Below, in pieces: positions 30,978 to 40,471 of a stretch of 64,000 bases of DNA. The first letter of the stretch is position 1. Each line of letters starts with the position of its first letter. Source of the stretch: JANXQG01 sp963780045 (GTDB lineage: Bacteria > Planctomycetota > Planctomycetia > Pirellulales > Thermoguttaceae). The notes under the pieces are model-generated. The model did not search any database. It was given only the letters and a program-made list of their open reading frames with translations, and had not been told where the DNA came from. Made by a program: the position numbers and the translations under genes. The stretch spans positions 4,216,001-4,280,000 of the forward strand of contig CAVZZZ010000001.1 of the NCBI GenBank assembly GCA_963780045.1, in the 5' to 3' direction.

Positions 30978-31070
30978 CCGGGTGGCACGCACCGATCGCT
31001 TGCCCGATACGGTTCGCTTCCTTATGATTGATGGTGCACGATCCATCGGACCGCCTCACGGGAGACCGCC

Positions 31071-33095
31071 ATGCCACAGCGGCGCACGAAACTGCTTGCG
31101 GGAACGTTGTTGCTATCCATCCTTACGATTGCGGCGCCGTTGCCGGCGGGCGAAGGTGACTTTCCGTTTTCCAAACGGCAAAAGCCGCCGGAGTTTCCGC
31201 AAAACCTCACGTGGGTCAATACGGCCGGCCCGCTGGCGCTGCGCGACTTGCGCGGCAAATTCGTGCTCCTTGATTTTTGGACTTACTGCTGCATCAACTG
31301 CATGCACATCCTGCCGGAGTTGCACAAGCTTGAACAGGCATGGCCGAAAAACCTGGTCGTCATCGGCGTCCATTCGGCCAAGTTCTCCACGGAGCAACAG
31401 ACGCCGAACATCCTCGCCGCCGTCCGGCGCTACAAGATCGCGCACCCCGTGGTCAACGACGCCCGGCACGAACTTTGGGACGCCTTCGGCGTGAATTGCT
31501 GGCCGTCGCTGGTGCTCATCGATCCGCAAGGCAATATGGTGGCCGCGACCAACGGCGAAGTGACGTTCGAGCAGATTGACAAGGTAATTCGCGCGGCGCT
31601 GCCCTACTATCGCCAGCGGAATCTGCTGGATGAAACGCCATTGCGATTCGATCTGGCGCCATCCAAAGGCAACGTCCAGTCCGCAGCTACTCCCTTGCGC
31701 TTTCCCGGCAAAATCGTGGCTGACGAGCCGGGCGGCCGGCTCTATATCGCCGACAGCAATCACAACCGCATCGTCATCGCGCGGCTGGATGGCACGCTGC
31801 TGGAAGTGGTCGGCAGCGGCGCCGCCGGGCAGAAGGACGGAGACTTCGCCTCGGCCGAATTCAATCAGCCGCAAGGCATGGCCTTGCACGGCAATAATCT
31901 CTACGTCGCCGACACGGAGAACCACGAGGTACGCCGCATCGATCTGACGGAAAAAAAGGTGACCACGGTAGCGGGCACGGGACGCCAAATGCGGGGCAAT
32001 GTCGTCGCCCGTCACAGCCTCCCGCGGCGCACGGCCTTGAGCAGCCCGTGGGACGTTCTGGTTTATGGCGACGACCTGTGCATCGCCATGGCCGGCAGCC
32101 ACCAGATCTGGAAGATGAGGCTCGACGGCACTTCGATCGGCCCCTACGCCGGCAACGGCGCCGAGGACATCGTGGACGGACCGCTCTTGCCCGCGAGTTC
32201 CGCTGATCCGGAGTCGGCTTCCTTTGCCCAGCCGAGCGGCCTCGCAAGCGACGGCACGTGGCTCTACGTGGCCGATAGCGAAGGCAGCTCGATCCGCGCC
32301 GTGCCGCTGAAGGCGCGCCGCCCAGTTCGCACGGTGGTGGGCACGGCCAACCTGCCGACCGCCCGGTTGTTTACATTCGGCGACGTGGACGGTCCAGCGG
32401 GAACGGCTCGGTTCCAGCATCCGCTGGGTTTGGCCTTTTATGGCGGCAAGCTTTACGTGGCCGACACGTACAACAGCAAGATTCGCGTCGTCGATCCGGC
32501 AAACGGAGGCGTTAGCACGCTGGCCGCGCCGGCGTTGTTCGAGCCCGGAGGCCTGACCGCCGCGGGCGGCGAGCTTTACGTTGCCGATACGAATAATCAC
32601 CTGATCCGCACGATCGATCTTGCGACCGGCCAGGCGGCCACATTGACCATTGCCGGCCTCAAGCCGCCCGAATCGCCGGCCGCGCAGACAAAACGCCCGT
32701 TGACTGGCGAAAAGCTCCTGCCCGCAACCGTCCGCGTGGAGCATGAACAAGTGCGGTTGCGCGTCCAACTCGAATTGCCGGCCGGTTATGAGATGAACCC
32801 GTTGGCGCCGCTGGAGTATACGGTCGATGCGGCCGGCCCGCGAAATGGTCCTGTGGCCGGCGAAAGTCTCGGCAAGACGGTGCGGATAGAGAAACCTGCG
32901 TCGGAGTTCGACATCGTGCTCCCGGTCAAGACCGCAGCCGGGCGGGAAACTCTCCGGGTCGCCGTGGACTATTACTACTGCCGCGAGGGCGCCGCGGGCA
33001 TTTGCAGGATCGGCAACGCCGCCTGGATCGTGCCGCTGGAATTGTCCGCCACGACGGGGCCGCAGTTCGTGCGGCTGAGGCAAAAAGCAAAGTAG
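31071..33095 (+). CDS. Secreted thioredoxin-like / NHL-repeat protein (NHLRC2-type)
   Basis: A 674-residue protein with signal peptide LLAGTLLLSILTIAAPLPAG; the ATG is preceded by GGGAGA. Residues of about 40-185 are a TlpA-like thioredoxin fold with redox motif DFWTYCCINCMHILPELHKL and cis-Pro loop NCWPSLVLIDPQGN. This is followed by a six-bladed NHL beta-propeller (LYIADSNHNRIVIARLDGT, LYVADTENHEVRRIDLTEK, LYVADTYNSKIRVVDPANG, LYVADTNNHLIRTIDLATG). The C-terminal 120 residues form a beta domain (RVEHEQVRLRVQLELPAGYE) related to the thiol-reductase C-terminal domain. The architecture matches the NHLRC2 family, where the fold is thought to serve thiol-disulphide exchange; the exact substrate is unknown. 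The stop TAG lies at the edge of palindrome R3. Confidence 0.88.
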   Translation: MPQRRTKLLAGTLLLSILTIAAPLPAGEGDFPFSKRQKPPEFPQNLTWVNTAGPLALRDLRGKFVLLDFWTYCCINCMHILPELHKLEQAWPKNLVVIGVHSAKFSTEQQTPNILAAVRRYKIAHPVVNDARHELWDAFGVNCWPSLVLIDPQGNMVAATNGEVTFEQIDKVIRAALPYYRQRNLLDETPLRFDLAPSKGNVQSAATPLRFPGKIVADEPGGRLYIADSNHNRIVIARLDGTLLEVVGSGAAGQKDGDFASAEFNQPQGMALHGNNLYVADTENHEVRRIDLTEKKVTTVAGTGRQMRGNVVARHSLPRRTALSSPWDVLVYGDDLCIAMAGSHQIWKMRLDGTSIGPYAGNGAEDIVDGPLLPASSADPESASFAQPSGLASDGTWLYVADSEGSSIRAVPLKARRPVRTVVGTANLPTARLFTFGDVDGPAGTARFQHPLGLAFYGGKLYVADTYNSKIRVVDPANGGVSTLAAPALFEPGGLTAAGGELYVADTNNHLIRTIDLATGQAATLTIAGLKPPESPAAQTKRPLTGEKLLPATVRVEHEQVRLRVQLELPAGYEMNPLAPLEYTVDAAGPRNGPVAGESLGKTVRIEKPASEFDIVLPVKTAAGRETLRVAVDYYYCREGAAGICRIGNAAWIVPLELSATTGPQFVRLRQKAK

Positions 33096-33195
33096 TAGGC
33101 ACGCTCCGCGTGCCGTTCGCCTTGCCGCGGCAGCTCAGACAGTGTTCGGAACTCCCTGCACATCAAGCGGACGGCACGCGGAGCGTGCCTGCTAC
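33092..33195. repeat. Palindromic element R3 at a convergent gene end
   Basis: Arms of about 32 bases at 33092-33124 and 33164-33195 are inverted copies with only a few mismatches. The core word is ggcacgctccgcgtgccg. The left edge coincides with the TAG stop of the thioredoxin-NHL gene, and the right edge is five bases from the stop of the convergent sugar transferase. It could act as a bidirectional terminator, but it has no U-tract. Confidence 0.8.
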
Positions 33196-33199
33196 TTTC

Positions 33200-34156
33200 T
33201 CAATATGCTCCCTTGCACCCCAGCACTTTCATCGGCGTCCGCACCAGAAGCTCCAGGTCGGTCTTGAGGCTCTGGTTCCGCACGTACCAGAGGTCCATCC
33301 GCGACCACTCCTCGAAGCCGATGTCGCTTCGTCCGCTAACCTGCCAAAGGCACGTCAGGCCCGGCTTGACCGCCAGCCGACGAAGCTGCCACGGCTCGAA
33401 GCGAGCAACCTCGCGAACGTCCAGCGGTCGCGGGCCAACCAGCGACATCTGTCCCAACAGGACGTGAAACAACTGCGGCGTCTCGTCGAGGCTCGTTTTC
33501 CGCAGAAAGCGGCCGAAGCGCGTGATCCGCGGATCGTTGCGGTTCTTGAAGACCGGCCCGCTGCTCTCGTTGGCGACGGTGTGCTTGACCTGGTCCGCGT
33601 TCAGCCGCATGGTGCGGAACTTGGCCATCCAGAAGGGCCGGCCAAGGTGACCCGCGCGGCGCTGCCAGAACAGCGGCTTGCCCCGCGTGGCGAAAGTCAG
33701 AACGACGAATACCGTCAGCAGCACGGGCGAGAGGGCCACAATCAGCACTGCCGCGCCGGCAATGTCCATTGTCCGTTTCACCAGGTGATAGGTGGCCGCA
33801 GGATTGCCGGCCGGAACAACCAGCGGTAGACCGAGATTCAGATTCCGCGCGACCATTGAAGCACGGACGGGCAGGGTGTTCATCAAGATCATGGTGCGAT
33901 TTCCGGGTCGATCGTATGTCGTTTCGGGCGGCAAAGTGGTTACAGCAAGCGGTGCGCCGATGTGCGATTCGTGCAGTTTTGGGGGCCGAATCCACGGCAC
34001 AACCGGCGCGAGCGGACGGGAAACGGCGGTTTCTGTCGGCTTCGGCCCGGCTTTCGCGTTGCGATTCGGCAACGCGCAACGCGCCAAAGGCAACGCGGAT
34101 ATCGGCGTTGTAAGGTATGGTTTTCCGAAGGGACTCAATCGCAGATTTCGAAGCAT
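33200..34156 (-). CDS. Polyprenyl-phosphate sugar-1-phosphate transferase (exopolysaccharide initiation)
   Basis: Integral-membrane enzyme of the bacterial sugar transferase family (WcaJ/CpsE C-terminal domain). It transfers a sugar phosphate to undecaprenyl phosphate to start a glycan repeat unit. After a poorly conserved N-terminal region comes a membrane segment (MDIAGAAVLIVALSPVLLTV), then the hallmark blocks: FRTMRLNAD, RFGRFLRKTSLDETPQLFHV, LLGQMSLVGPRPL and KPGLTCLWQVSGRSDI, ending YVRNQSLKTDLELLVRTPMK. The first 88 residues look atypical; ATG 33892 behind GGAAATCGCACC is a plausible true start, giving about 230 residues. It is divergent from the O-antigen ligase-like gene, so the two probably belong to one polysaccharide pathway. 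Confidence 0.9.
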   Translation of the reverse strand: MLRNLRLSPFGKPYLTTPISALPLARCALPNRNAKAGPKPTETAVSRPLAPVVPWIRPPKLHESHIGAPLAVTTLPPETTYDRPGNRTMILMNTLPVRASMVARNLNLGLPLVVPAGNPAATYHLVKRTMDIAGAAVLIVALSPVLLTVFVVLTFATRGKPLFWQRRAGHLGRPFWMAKFRTMRLNADQVKHTVANESSGPVFKNRNDPRITRFGRFLRKTSLDETPQLFHVLLGQMSLVGPRPLDVREVARFEPWQLRRLAVKPGLTCLWQVSGRSDIGFEEWSRMDLWYVRNQSLKTDLELLVRTPMKVLGCKGAY

Positions 34157-34232
34157 CTGATCTCGGATTTCAGATTTCAGTTCTCAAATCAACAATTTGC
34201 ATTTTTCGTTTTCAATTCCTCCGCACCCCACA
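34157..34232. repeat. Low-complexity spacer before the O-antigen ligase-like gene
   Basis: Short repeated words (gatttcagatttcagttctc) fill the region between the two divergent genes. The texture resembles the spacers before lptB and tilS. Confidence 0.5.
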
Positions 34233-35659
34233 ATGGAACCCCTCGCTGCCATCGCCGTCGCCTGCCTGCTGGTCTGGACCGCGGTGCTGCTGGTCCGCGG
34301 CGGGCCGCTGGCGGGCTGCTTGCTCTTTCTGGCAGTGGCCACCTGCTTCGGCTATGACTTTTTCAACTTCAATACGGGCCTGGTGACGCTGACCATCGAC
34401 CGCGTTTTCTGGGCCATCGTCATGCTCCTGACCCTCGTCTGGCGGCAACGCGGCTGGAGCATGACGAAACCGCTCCGCGCCGCCGACAAGCTCGCTTTGG
34501 CTCTGATCGGCTACCTCACCGTGCGGACGCTTTTGACCGATCCCCACGGCACGGGATTTACGCCGCTGGTGAACCTCGTGCTGTGGTACGTCATGCCCCT
34601 GGGGCTTTATTGGGCGGTGCGAAGCTCGCGGTTCGACCGCCGGCAAAACGTGCTCGTACTGGCCTGCTTTACGATCTTCGGCCTCTACCTGGCCGCGATG
34701 GTGATCGCCGAGCGTTTCGAGGCCTACTGGCTGCTCTATCCCCGCTACATCGTGACTTCGATGACCGACAAGACGGCCGAATTCGTCGGCCGCGGACGCG
34801 GGCCGCTCTTGCACCCGATCGTCACGGGAATCCAACTGGCGGCCTGCTTCAGTGCGGCGCTATTGATCTGGCCGCGCGCGGGACGGTTGGGGCGTTGCGG
34901 CGTCTTGCTGGCCGCGGCCGTCTTCGCCTTGTCGTTCTACAGCACGATGACCCGCAGCGTCTGGATGGGCGGCGGGCTGGGGCTGGCGGTGATTGCGGCC
35001 GCGAACTTGCCTGCCGCGCGGCGAGCCCCCGTGATCGGCGCGGCGGTCCTGCTGGCAGGGCTTCTCTCAGCGACGAATTGGGACGAGCTCGTGGCTTTCA
35101 AGCGAGACAAGAACCTGACCGCGCGGGAAACGGCCGACTCAGTGACGCTGCGGCCGGCGATGGCCGAGGTCGCGTGGCTGATGATCTTAGATCGGCCGGT
35201 TTTCGGCTGCGGATTCAACCAGTACATTCCGGAGCATAAGAACTATCTGGCCGACCGCTCGACGGAGTTCGTGCTGGAGAAGACACGGAACTATACCGCG
35301 CACAACCTGCTCTTCGGCATTGCCACAGAGACCGGACTTGTCGGTTTGGGACTGTTCCTCGCCCTGCTCGTCGCGTGGACTTTCGATGCCTGGCAACTCT
35401 GCGCGCCGAGAGCGCGCCGCTCTGGGCGCGACAGCAAGGTCTGTTCTTTCTCGCGGTGCTCTCGGCCTACATGGTCAACGGCATGTTCCACCACATCGGC
35501 CTGATTCCGATGCCGAATTTGCTTTTGTTCTTCGCCGCGGGAATGAACGCGGCGATTTGGTCTCTTGTAGCACAACCGTTAGGCGCGCGTTCGCAAGTCA
35601 TACCTCCAGAGATGGCCGGTTGTCTCAAAGTCCCACTGAAAGATCATGGGCAACTTTAG
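34233..35659 (+). CDS. O-antigen ligase / polymerase-like membrane protein, one frame break
   Basis: About 475 residues of mostly hydrophobic helices (IAVACLLVWTAVLLVRGGPL, VTIDRVFWAIVMLLTLVWR type), with a large periplasmic loop after residue 270 (LMILDRPVFGCGFNQYIPEH, TRNYTAHNLLFGIATETGLV). The motif RPVFGxGxxxY...HNxxxxxxxExGLxG is the Wzy/WaaL-type active loop, with the conserved His in TAHNLL. A frame change near 35405 separates TFDAWQL from the last helices (LFFLAVLSAYMVNGMFHHIG, LLLFFAAGMNAAIWSLVAQ). The start ATG 34233 follows a low-complexity spacer. It probably polymerises or ligates the glycan begun by the adjacent sugar transferase. Confidence 0.8.
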
Positions 35660-35833
35660 GCCATCGCTCTCGTCCAAGAGCAGATTATCGACTGTGCGCA
35701 GCACCTCGTCAAGATACTCGGTTGGCTCGCCAATTTGCTCGGCCGGATCGCCGTCGACGAGTCGCTTTGCTTCTTCCTCAGTAAAATCGTGACTCGGCTT
35801 GAGTCCGTCACGAGAGCCAAAAAACATTGGCAT
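35579..35833 (-). CDS. Small hypothetical protein
   Basis: An 84-residue frame starting MPMFFGSRDGLKPSHDFTEE, acidic, with no membrane segment (VDGDPAEQIGEPTEYLDEVL, LPMIFQWDFETTGHLWRYDL). It overlaps the very end of the convergent O-antigen ligase-like gene by about 80 bases. Composition and a sensible start favour a real gene, but I recognise no family. Confidence 0.45.
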   Translation of the reverse strand: MPMFFGSRDGLKPSHDFTEEEAKRLVDGDPAEQIGEPTEYLDEVLRTVDNLLLDESDGLKLPMIFQWDFETTGHLWRYDLRTRA

Positions 35834-35908
35834 CGTTGCCTCATCAAAGATATTTGTGCCGTACAGGATTGAGTAGAATGGAGTGATACAGTTTACCGGG
35901 AGAATGAC

Positions 35909-36232
35909 ATGACGCAAATCATTTTGAACGATGACCAGGCGGAGGTCATGCAGAAGGCTGCTGGGGCAGTGGAAGTCTGCAATCTTCGCGGAGAATTGCC
36001 GGGGTACTTTTCCCGACCGCCGAGTGCCGCCGGGTCGGCAGAAGCAAAACGGCGGCTCGACTCGGAAGGGCCGTGGTTTAGTACCCGACAGGTGATCGAG
36101 CATCTAGACTCGCTGGGACAGGATGACGAGGTTCACGGTCGTTTGGCATCAAAAGGCGCTCGACGAGTTGGCTATCTTATGGATCAAAGCCGCGGATCGG
36201 AGAGCAGTCACGAGCGCGGCCGATGCAATTGA
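35909..36232 (+). CDS. Antitoxin-like small protein
   Basis: The first 75 residues (MTQIILNDDQAEVMQKAAGA, AKRRLDSEGPWFSTRQVIEH) match the style of short planctomycete antitoxins that precede a RelE-type gene. The frame runs on through the toxin start for 35 more residues of unlikely composition. The true stop may be the TGA overlapping the toxin ATG at 36123-36125, given one base change. It is the first gene of the pair. Confidence 0.6.
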   Translation: MTQIILNDDQAEVMQKAAGAVEVCNLRGELPGYFSRPPSAAGSAEAKRRLDSEGPWFSTRQVIEHLDSLGQDDEVHGRLASKGARRVGYLMDQSRGSESSHERGRCN

Positions 36233-36378
36233 CCGTCATTTGGCCAGCGATGCCGACAGCAAGGGGACGCCCATTGTTGATGTTATACGTCACCTGACTG
36301 TTCCGCCGTTTCGAGTTTTTGTTCGCCGCGAGCGAGCCAGACCGCATGGTAAGGGTCCTTCTTGTCCAGCGGCCGTAG
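36123..36378 (+). CDS. RelE-like toxin, frame-broken near its end
   Basis: The start is ATG 36123: MTRFTVVWHQKALDELAILW, AADAIDRHLASDADSKGTPI. The frame changes near 36310, and the expected C-terminus then reads FEFLFAASEPDRMVRVLLVQ before the stop at 36378. Reassembled it has about 85 residues, a normal length for RelE/ParE-superfamily toxins of this kind. It forms a pair with the preceding antitoxin-like gene. Whether the break is biological or a sequencing error is open. Confidence 0.7.
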
Positions 36379-36389
36379 TTACAGCGAGC

Positions 36390-38840
36390 TTACGGCTCGA
36401 TCAGATACGCCTGTCCGTCGCAATTGAGCATCACCGGTTCGTCCATCGCCAGGTACTGCGACATCGTACGGCCGTAGCGGTTTGCCAGATCAAAGTACTC
36501 GCGGCTGAACTGCTTGACGCGGCGGGCGTTCTGCTGCTGCGCGGCGGTCAACTGGGAGTCGATCCACTGGTTCTGGCGGCAGTAGAAGGTGCGGTTGCCG
36601 ATGTTGCGAACACTGGTCTGTGCCAGCTCGGCTTCTTTTTCTACGTCCTTGCCGTAGGACAATTCTCCGGACGCGTCGGCCGCCGCGGCGGCCGGGGCCG
36701 AGAGCGCGGGGGTGGCTATCGGACCACCAGCAAAGCCGCCGCCGCGGCCGCCAAAGCCACCATTACGGGCATCCGCCGGCCTTGCGGCCTTTGCGGCGAC
36801 GCGGCCGAAGCCGCTGGATGCCGCGCCGTCGCGGCGGAGCGCGTCCGCGGGGGCGTAGCTATTGTTTGCCGAATACTGGTACGCATTCTGGAAGTCGCCC
36901 TTCATCGCCCGCTGCGCGGTGCCGGCTGCGCCGCCGGTCAGCGCGAGCGACTCCAGCCGCGACGTTGCGCGGCTTGCGTTTTCGGCCACGTCGTGCAGGT
37001 TCGTTGTCTCGTCGGCCATGAACGAGGTGTATGGCGTGAGGATGCCGTGCCGCGTCGCCAGCTCGACAAGCTCTTTCACGAGCTCCTCGTTGCGGCCATT
37101 CAGGTCGATCTGGTCCAGAATTTCGCCTACCCGGCGGACGGCCCAGAGCTTTTCTATGAAGGCCATCGACTCGTCCCCGCTACGCTCGACAAACGTGGCC
37201 GGGAAGGCGAACCGCTCGTCCTTGTCGCCGATCTTGCCCGTGACGACAACTTTCGCCGGGCCCGATTTGTTGTAGCGCCCGACGACAACCAGTTGATCGC
37301 CCGCGAAGAGGTCGGTCGCCTCCTTGGGATAGATGCGATTGACCGGCAGGCCTTCTTCGGTTCGCAGCGTGTCGAAGTCGTAGCCGATCTTCATGCCCGT
37401 GAGCACCGGCGATTCGATGCGGTTATAGAGTCGAGAAACGTGCTCCTCGATGTTTTCGTCGGGCCGCACGTACTCGCTCATGCCGAAGTTTGCCCGCACC
37501 AGCTTGTCCAAGAAGCGTGCATTCAGGTCGTAACCCACGCCGAAGCAGAAAATCCGCGCATGGACCTTGTTCCACTCCTTGGAATTGGCCACGATCCGCA
37601 TTTCGTTCGTCTCGCCCACCGTGGGCAGGCCGTCGGTGAGGAAGACAACGTAGCTCGGCCGGCCGGAGTCGTTGAGCTGTCCCAGCGCGACACGCAGGGC
37701 CTCGTTGATGTTCGTGCTGCCGCCGGCATAGATTCCCTCGGCAAATCCAAGTGCCTCGCGGCGGGTCTTGTCGTTGTAGCGCTGCAATTCCGGCCGGAAC
37801 GACTCCACCTCGCTGTCGAAGGCGATGACGTTGAAGAGGTCGCCCTCGCGGAGATTGTTCAAAACGTGTTTCAGGGCCGCGCGGACCTGCTCGATTTTCT
37901 GCCCGCTCATGCTGCCCGAACGATCCATCACCAAAAGCACCGTCTTACTCGGCCGCTCGCCACCGGCCTTGATTTCGGGCGTGGCCAGCAGGAGGAAATA
38001 GCCGTCATGGCTCGCGTCAGGCCGATAGCTGAGCACCCGTGTACTTACCTTGCCGCGGCCGATGTCGTAGAGCAGGCGGAAATCGGACGAGGGAATCTGA
38101 TCCTTCGCCGTATAGGTCACGACGGCGTGGCGGTCGTCGGGCCGCTTGATCTCGACGGGGTGCGTCGGGCTGTAAATATTCTTGATCTCCTCCTCGCTTT
38201 CGACCGAGACGCGGAATTCGATCTTCTCGACCGGCTGCGAGGTATACTTGGCAGTGCTCAAAGGGAAGAGAAAATCGGTCATGCCTTCCTGCTTGCGGCA
38301 GAGCTGCGTATAGCGGAGAGCGACAGTCCGCTTGCCGCCCGGTGGCACCGGGAAAACGCTCGTCTTGAACATGCCGGTGCCTATCCACTCCAGCAAGGCC
38401 GGGTCACGGTTCTTGCGAACTATCTCTTCATATTGCCGCCGGGCGTCGTCGGCGCCGAGCAGCCGGGCGGGCATCTCGCGGCCGTCAACCAGCAGCGTCA
38501 TGCGATCGATAGCGCCGTCGTAGGGCAGGGGAAAGATGAAGGCGACTTCCATCGCCCGGCTGCCGGTATTCACAAACGACTGCGAGACCTGCACCTTGGC
38601 CACTTGGTCAGCGACGCGGGCATCGACTTGAAGCGAGTCGATCTTGTACGTCGCCTCCGGCTGCGGCAAGGGCGCTGGACGGGGATGCGGGTGCGGATAG
38701 GGTTGAGGCCAGATGATGATCGGCCGCGGCAGGCGGACTTGCTGGGCCGGGTCGACTACCACCAACAACCCTTGGGCGCGGACCAGCGCAGGACAAAGAA
38801 ACAGCACGAAAGCGACACACCGGGCAATTCGGGCAAACAT
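36390..38840 (-). CDS. Secreted VIT and VWA domain protein
   Basis: An 816-residue exported protein (signal MFARIARCVAFVLFLCPALV ending RAQG) of the inter-alpha-trypsin-inhibitor-like group. After a Pro/His-rich linker (WPQPYPHPHPRPAPLPQP) comes a VIT domain at about 65-200 (VSQSFVNTGSRAMEVAFIFP). The VWA domain starts near 300, with an intact MIDAS motif DRSGSMS, the threonine in STNINEAL and the Asp in LTDGLPT. The C-terminal third contains a helical region and a Gly-rich low-complexity segment (GGFGGRGGGFAGG). The usual VIT-VWA order suggests a metal-dependent adhesion or scaffold protein outside the cytoplasmic membrane. The gene is intact; its 3' end is close to the toxin gene on the other strand. 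Confidence 0.9.
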   Translation of the reverse strand: MFARIARCVAFVLFLCPALVRAQGLLVVVDPAQQVRLPRPIIIWPQPYPHPHPRPAPLPQPEATYKIDSLQVDARVADQVAKVQVSQSFVNTGSRAMEVAFIFPLPYDGAIDRMTLLVDGREMPARLLGADDARRQYEEIVRKNRDPALLEWIGTGMFKTSVFPVPPGGKRTVALRYTQLCRKQEGMTDFLFPLSTAKYTSQPVEKIEFRVSVESEEEIKNIYSPTHPVEIKRPDDRHAVVTYTAKDQIPSSDFRLLYDIGRGKVSTRVLSYRPDASHDGYFLLLATPEIKAGGERPSKTVLLVMDRSGSMSGQKIEQVRAALKHVLNNLREGDLFNVIAFDSEVESFRPELQRYNDKTRREALGFAEGIYAGGSTNINEALRVALGQLNDSGRPSYVVFLTDGLPTVGETNEMRIVANSKEWNKVHARIFCFGVGYDLNARFLDKLVRANFGMSEYVRPDENIEEHVSRLYNRIESPVLTGMKIGYDFDTLRTEEGLPVNRIYPKEATDLFAGDQLVVVGRYNKSGPAKVVVTGKIGDKDERFAFPATFVERSGDESMAFIEKLWAVRRVGEILDQIDLNGRNEELVKELVELATRHGILTPYTSFMADETTNLHDVAENASRATSRLESLALTGGAAGTAQRAMKGDFQNAYQYSANNSYAPADALRRDGAASSGFGRVAAKAARPADARNGGFGGRGGGFAGGPIATPALSAPAAAAADASGELSYGKDVEKEAELAQTSVRNIGNRTFYCRQNQWIDSQLTAAQQQNARRVKQFSREYFDLANRYGRTMSQYLAMDEPVMLNCDGQAYLIEP

Positions 38841-39025
38841 GGCAAGTCTCCTTTGACCTCTCGGATTTCCATGCTTTCGACGTTGAATGGCGCCGAATAG
38901 TTCCCGCGGCCAAGCGCGTTTATCGGAATTGACCTTTCACGCCGGGCGCGTAAGATCAATTGGGAGGCTTCGCCCTCTACCCAACTTCTCACGTGCATGG
39001 TCCTTTGACAGAAAGGGTTCTGACG

Positions 39026-39481
39026 ATGCAAACAGCAAAACAAATCTCCGTTTCGTTGGTGAACAAGCCTGGCAGGCTGGCCGACATGCTAATCGCGTTG
39101 GCCAAGGAAAAGGTGACTTTTCGGGCGTTGGCGGTGATGGATTCGGGCGAGCGCGGGACGGTCCGCTTCGTGCCGGAGAATTTCGATGCCGCCGTTGGCG
39201 TGCTTCAGGGCATGAATGTTCATTACGAAGTGGCTGATGTTTTGTTGACGGAGATGCCGAATCAATCCGGGGCGTTCCGCAAGGTATGTGAAAAACTCGC
39301 TGGCGAGCACCTCAATATTGACTACGCCTATTGTTCTTTTGCCAACGGCAAGGCAAAGTCGGGTGTACTGGCGGTGGTGCGTGTGAACGACTTGGCCAAG
39401 GCACAGCGCGTGCTCGGCGAGAAGCAAGCGGCGGTTCGGGCAGTCCGGCGTCCCGGCAGGCAACCGACGTATGCGCGGTAA
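39026..39481 (+). CDS. Tandem ACT-domain protein
   Basis: A 151-residue protein made of two ACT domains (ISVSLVNKPGRLADMLIALA and, at about 75, QSGAFRKVCEKLAGEHLNID). ACT pairs usually bind amino acids and regulate enzymes, but stand-alone ones like this lack an assigned target. The start ATG 39026 was chosen because the preceding 22 codons are not conserved in style. Intact. Confidence 0.85.
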   Translation: MQTAKQISVSLVNKPGRLADMLIALAKEKVTFRALAVMDSGERGTVRFVPENFDAAVGVLQGMNVHYEVADVLLTEMPNQSGAFRKVCEKLAGEHLNIDYAYCSFANGKAKSGVLAVVRVNDLAKAQRVLGEKQAAVRAVRRPGRQPTYAR

Positions 39482-39688
39482 GCCGGGCGGTGTCATCGCT
39501 TGGCTGGTCGAGACATTTACTCAGCGCCTAAGTGAACTTGCCCAAAGATCACGCGATCGCTAGAATCCGCCCCGGTTTGCCGCGGCTGGGACGTACTTCA
39601 GCCTTTCGAGTCCGACCGCCCGATATGTCAGGTGGAAGGCCTGACGTACCTGGCTCGTTCAGCGCACTTCAGGAGGACCGGTCCGACG

Positions 39689-40471
39689 ATGACCGCGTAT
39701 ATTGCCGACTTGTGGCGGCTGCGCCATTTTTGGATTGCGTTGGTGCAGAACGACCTGCGCAGCCGCTATCGCCGTTCGCTGCTGGGACTGGGGTGGTCGC
39801 TGCTTCAGCCGATCGCGATGACGGCAATTCTCTGCACGGTCTTTGCCGGCGTGTTTAACATCCCGCTCAACAAATATGCCCCTTACCTTCTCTCCGGCTT
39901 GACTTTCTGGGGCTTCGTTTCGGCCGCGGTGACGTCTGGTTGCCAGTGTTTCTTTCAAGGCGAATCGTACATCCGCCAACACCGCGCGCCGCTGGCAATT
40001 TATCCCCTGCGGACGGCTCTCGGCGCGGGCTATCACTTCCTGGTCGGCATGGTGGTCGTCGTGGCGGCCGTCGGCATGTTCACGGGCATCCATCACGCGA
40101 CGGTCTTGCTGGCCATCGTTCCGGCGCTCTTGCTGATTTTTGTATTTGCGTGGTCGCTGGCGGTCTGTACGGGTACGCTCAACGTGCTCTTCCACGATAC
40201 GCAGCACCTGCTGGAGATCGCGCTGCAGATCATGTTTTACGCTACACCGATCATGTACAAACCCGAAATCCTCCTCAACAAGCACATGGGCTGGGTCCTT
40301 CGCTACAATCCGTTTGCGGTGCTGCTGGATTTGCTCAGGCGGCCGCTGCTGGACGGCGTTTTGCCGGAGCAGTGGACGATTTGTGCAGCCGTTCTGATCG
40401 TCGGCGTCACGGCCTGCCTCGCCGCCGTGCTGCTGCAATGGTGCGAACGACGGTTGATTTTCTATCTGTAG
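39689..40471 (+). CDS. ABC-2 type polysaccharide export permease
   Basis: A 260-residue integral-membrane protein of the Wzm/TagG/KpsM type, with six hydrophobic segments (LGWSLLQPIAMTAILCTVFA, YHFLVGMVVVVAAVGMFTGI, ALLLIFVFAWSLAVCTGTLN) and the family sequence DLRSRYRRSLLGLGWSLLQP at the N-terminus. It exports lipid-linked polysaccharide together with an ATPase, which is not in this window next to it. The start ATG 39689 has AGGAGGA upstream. The stop TAG forms the first bases of palindrome R4. Probably part of the same glycan pathway as the sugar transferase at 33.2 kb. Confidence 0.9.
   Translation: MTAYIADLWRLRHFWIALVQNDLRSRYRRSLLGLGWSLLQPIAMTAILCTVFAGVFNIPLNKYAPYLLSGLTFWGFVSAAVTSGCQCFFQGESYIRQHRAPLAIYPLRTALGAGYHFLVGMVVVVAAVGMFTGIHHATVLLAIVPALLLIFVFAWSLAVCTGTLNVLFHDTQHLLEIALQIMFYATPIMYKPEILLNKHMGWVLRYNPFAVLLDLLRRPLLDGVLPEQWTICAAVLIVGVTACLAAVLLQWCERRLIFYL

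Noticed and set aside
31113..33083. A 656-codon open frame on the minus strand
   Set aside because: It is the antisense shadow of the thioredoxin-NHL gene; composition (Arg/His/Gln-rich, no domain) is that of a GC-rich shadow frame.
36123..38900. A 925-codon plus-strand frame running on from the RelE-like toxin start
   Set aside because: Only its first 60 codons make a toxin; the rest is antisense to the VIT-VWA gene and appears open only because of GC-rich codon usage.
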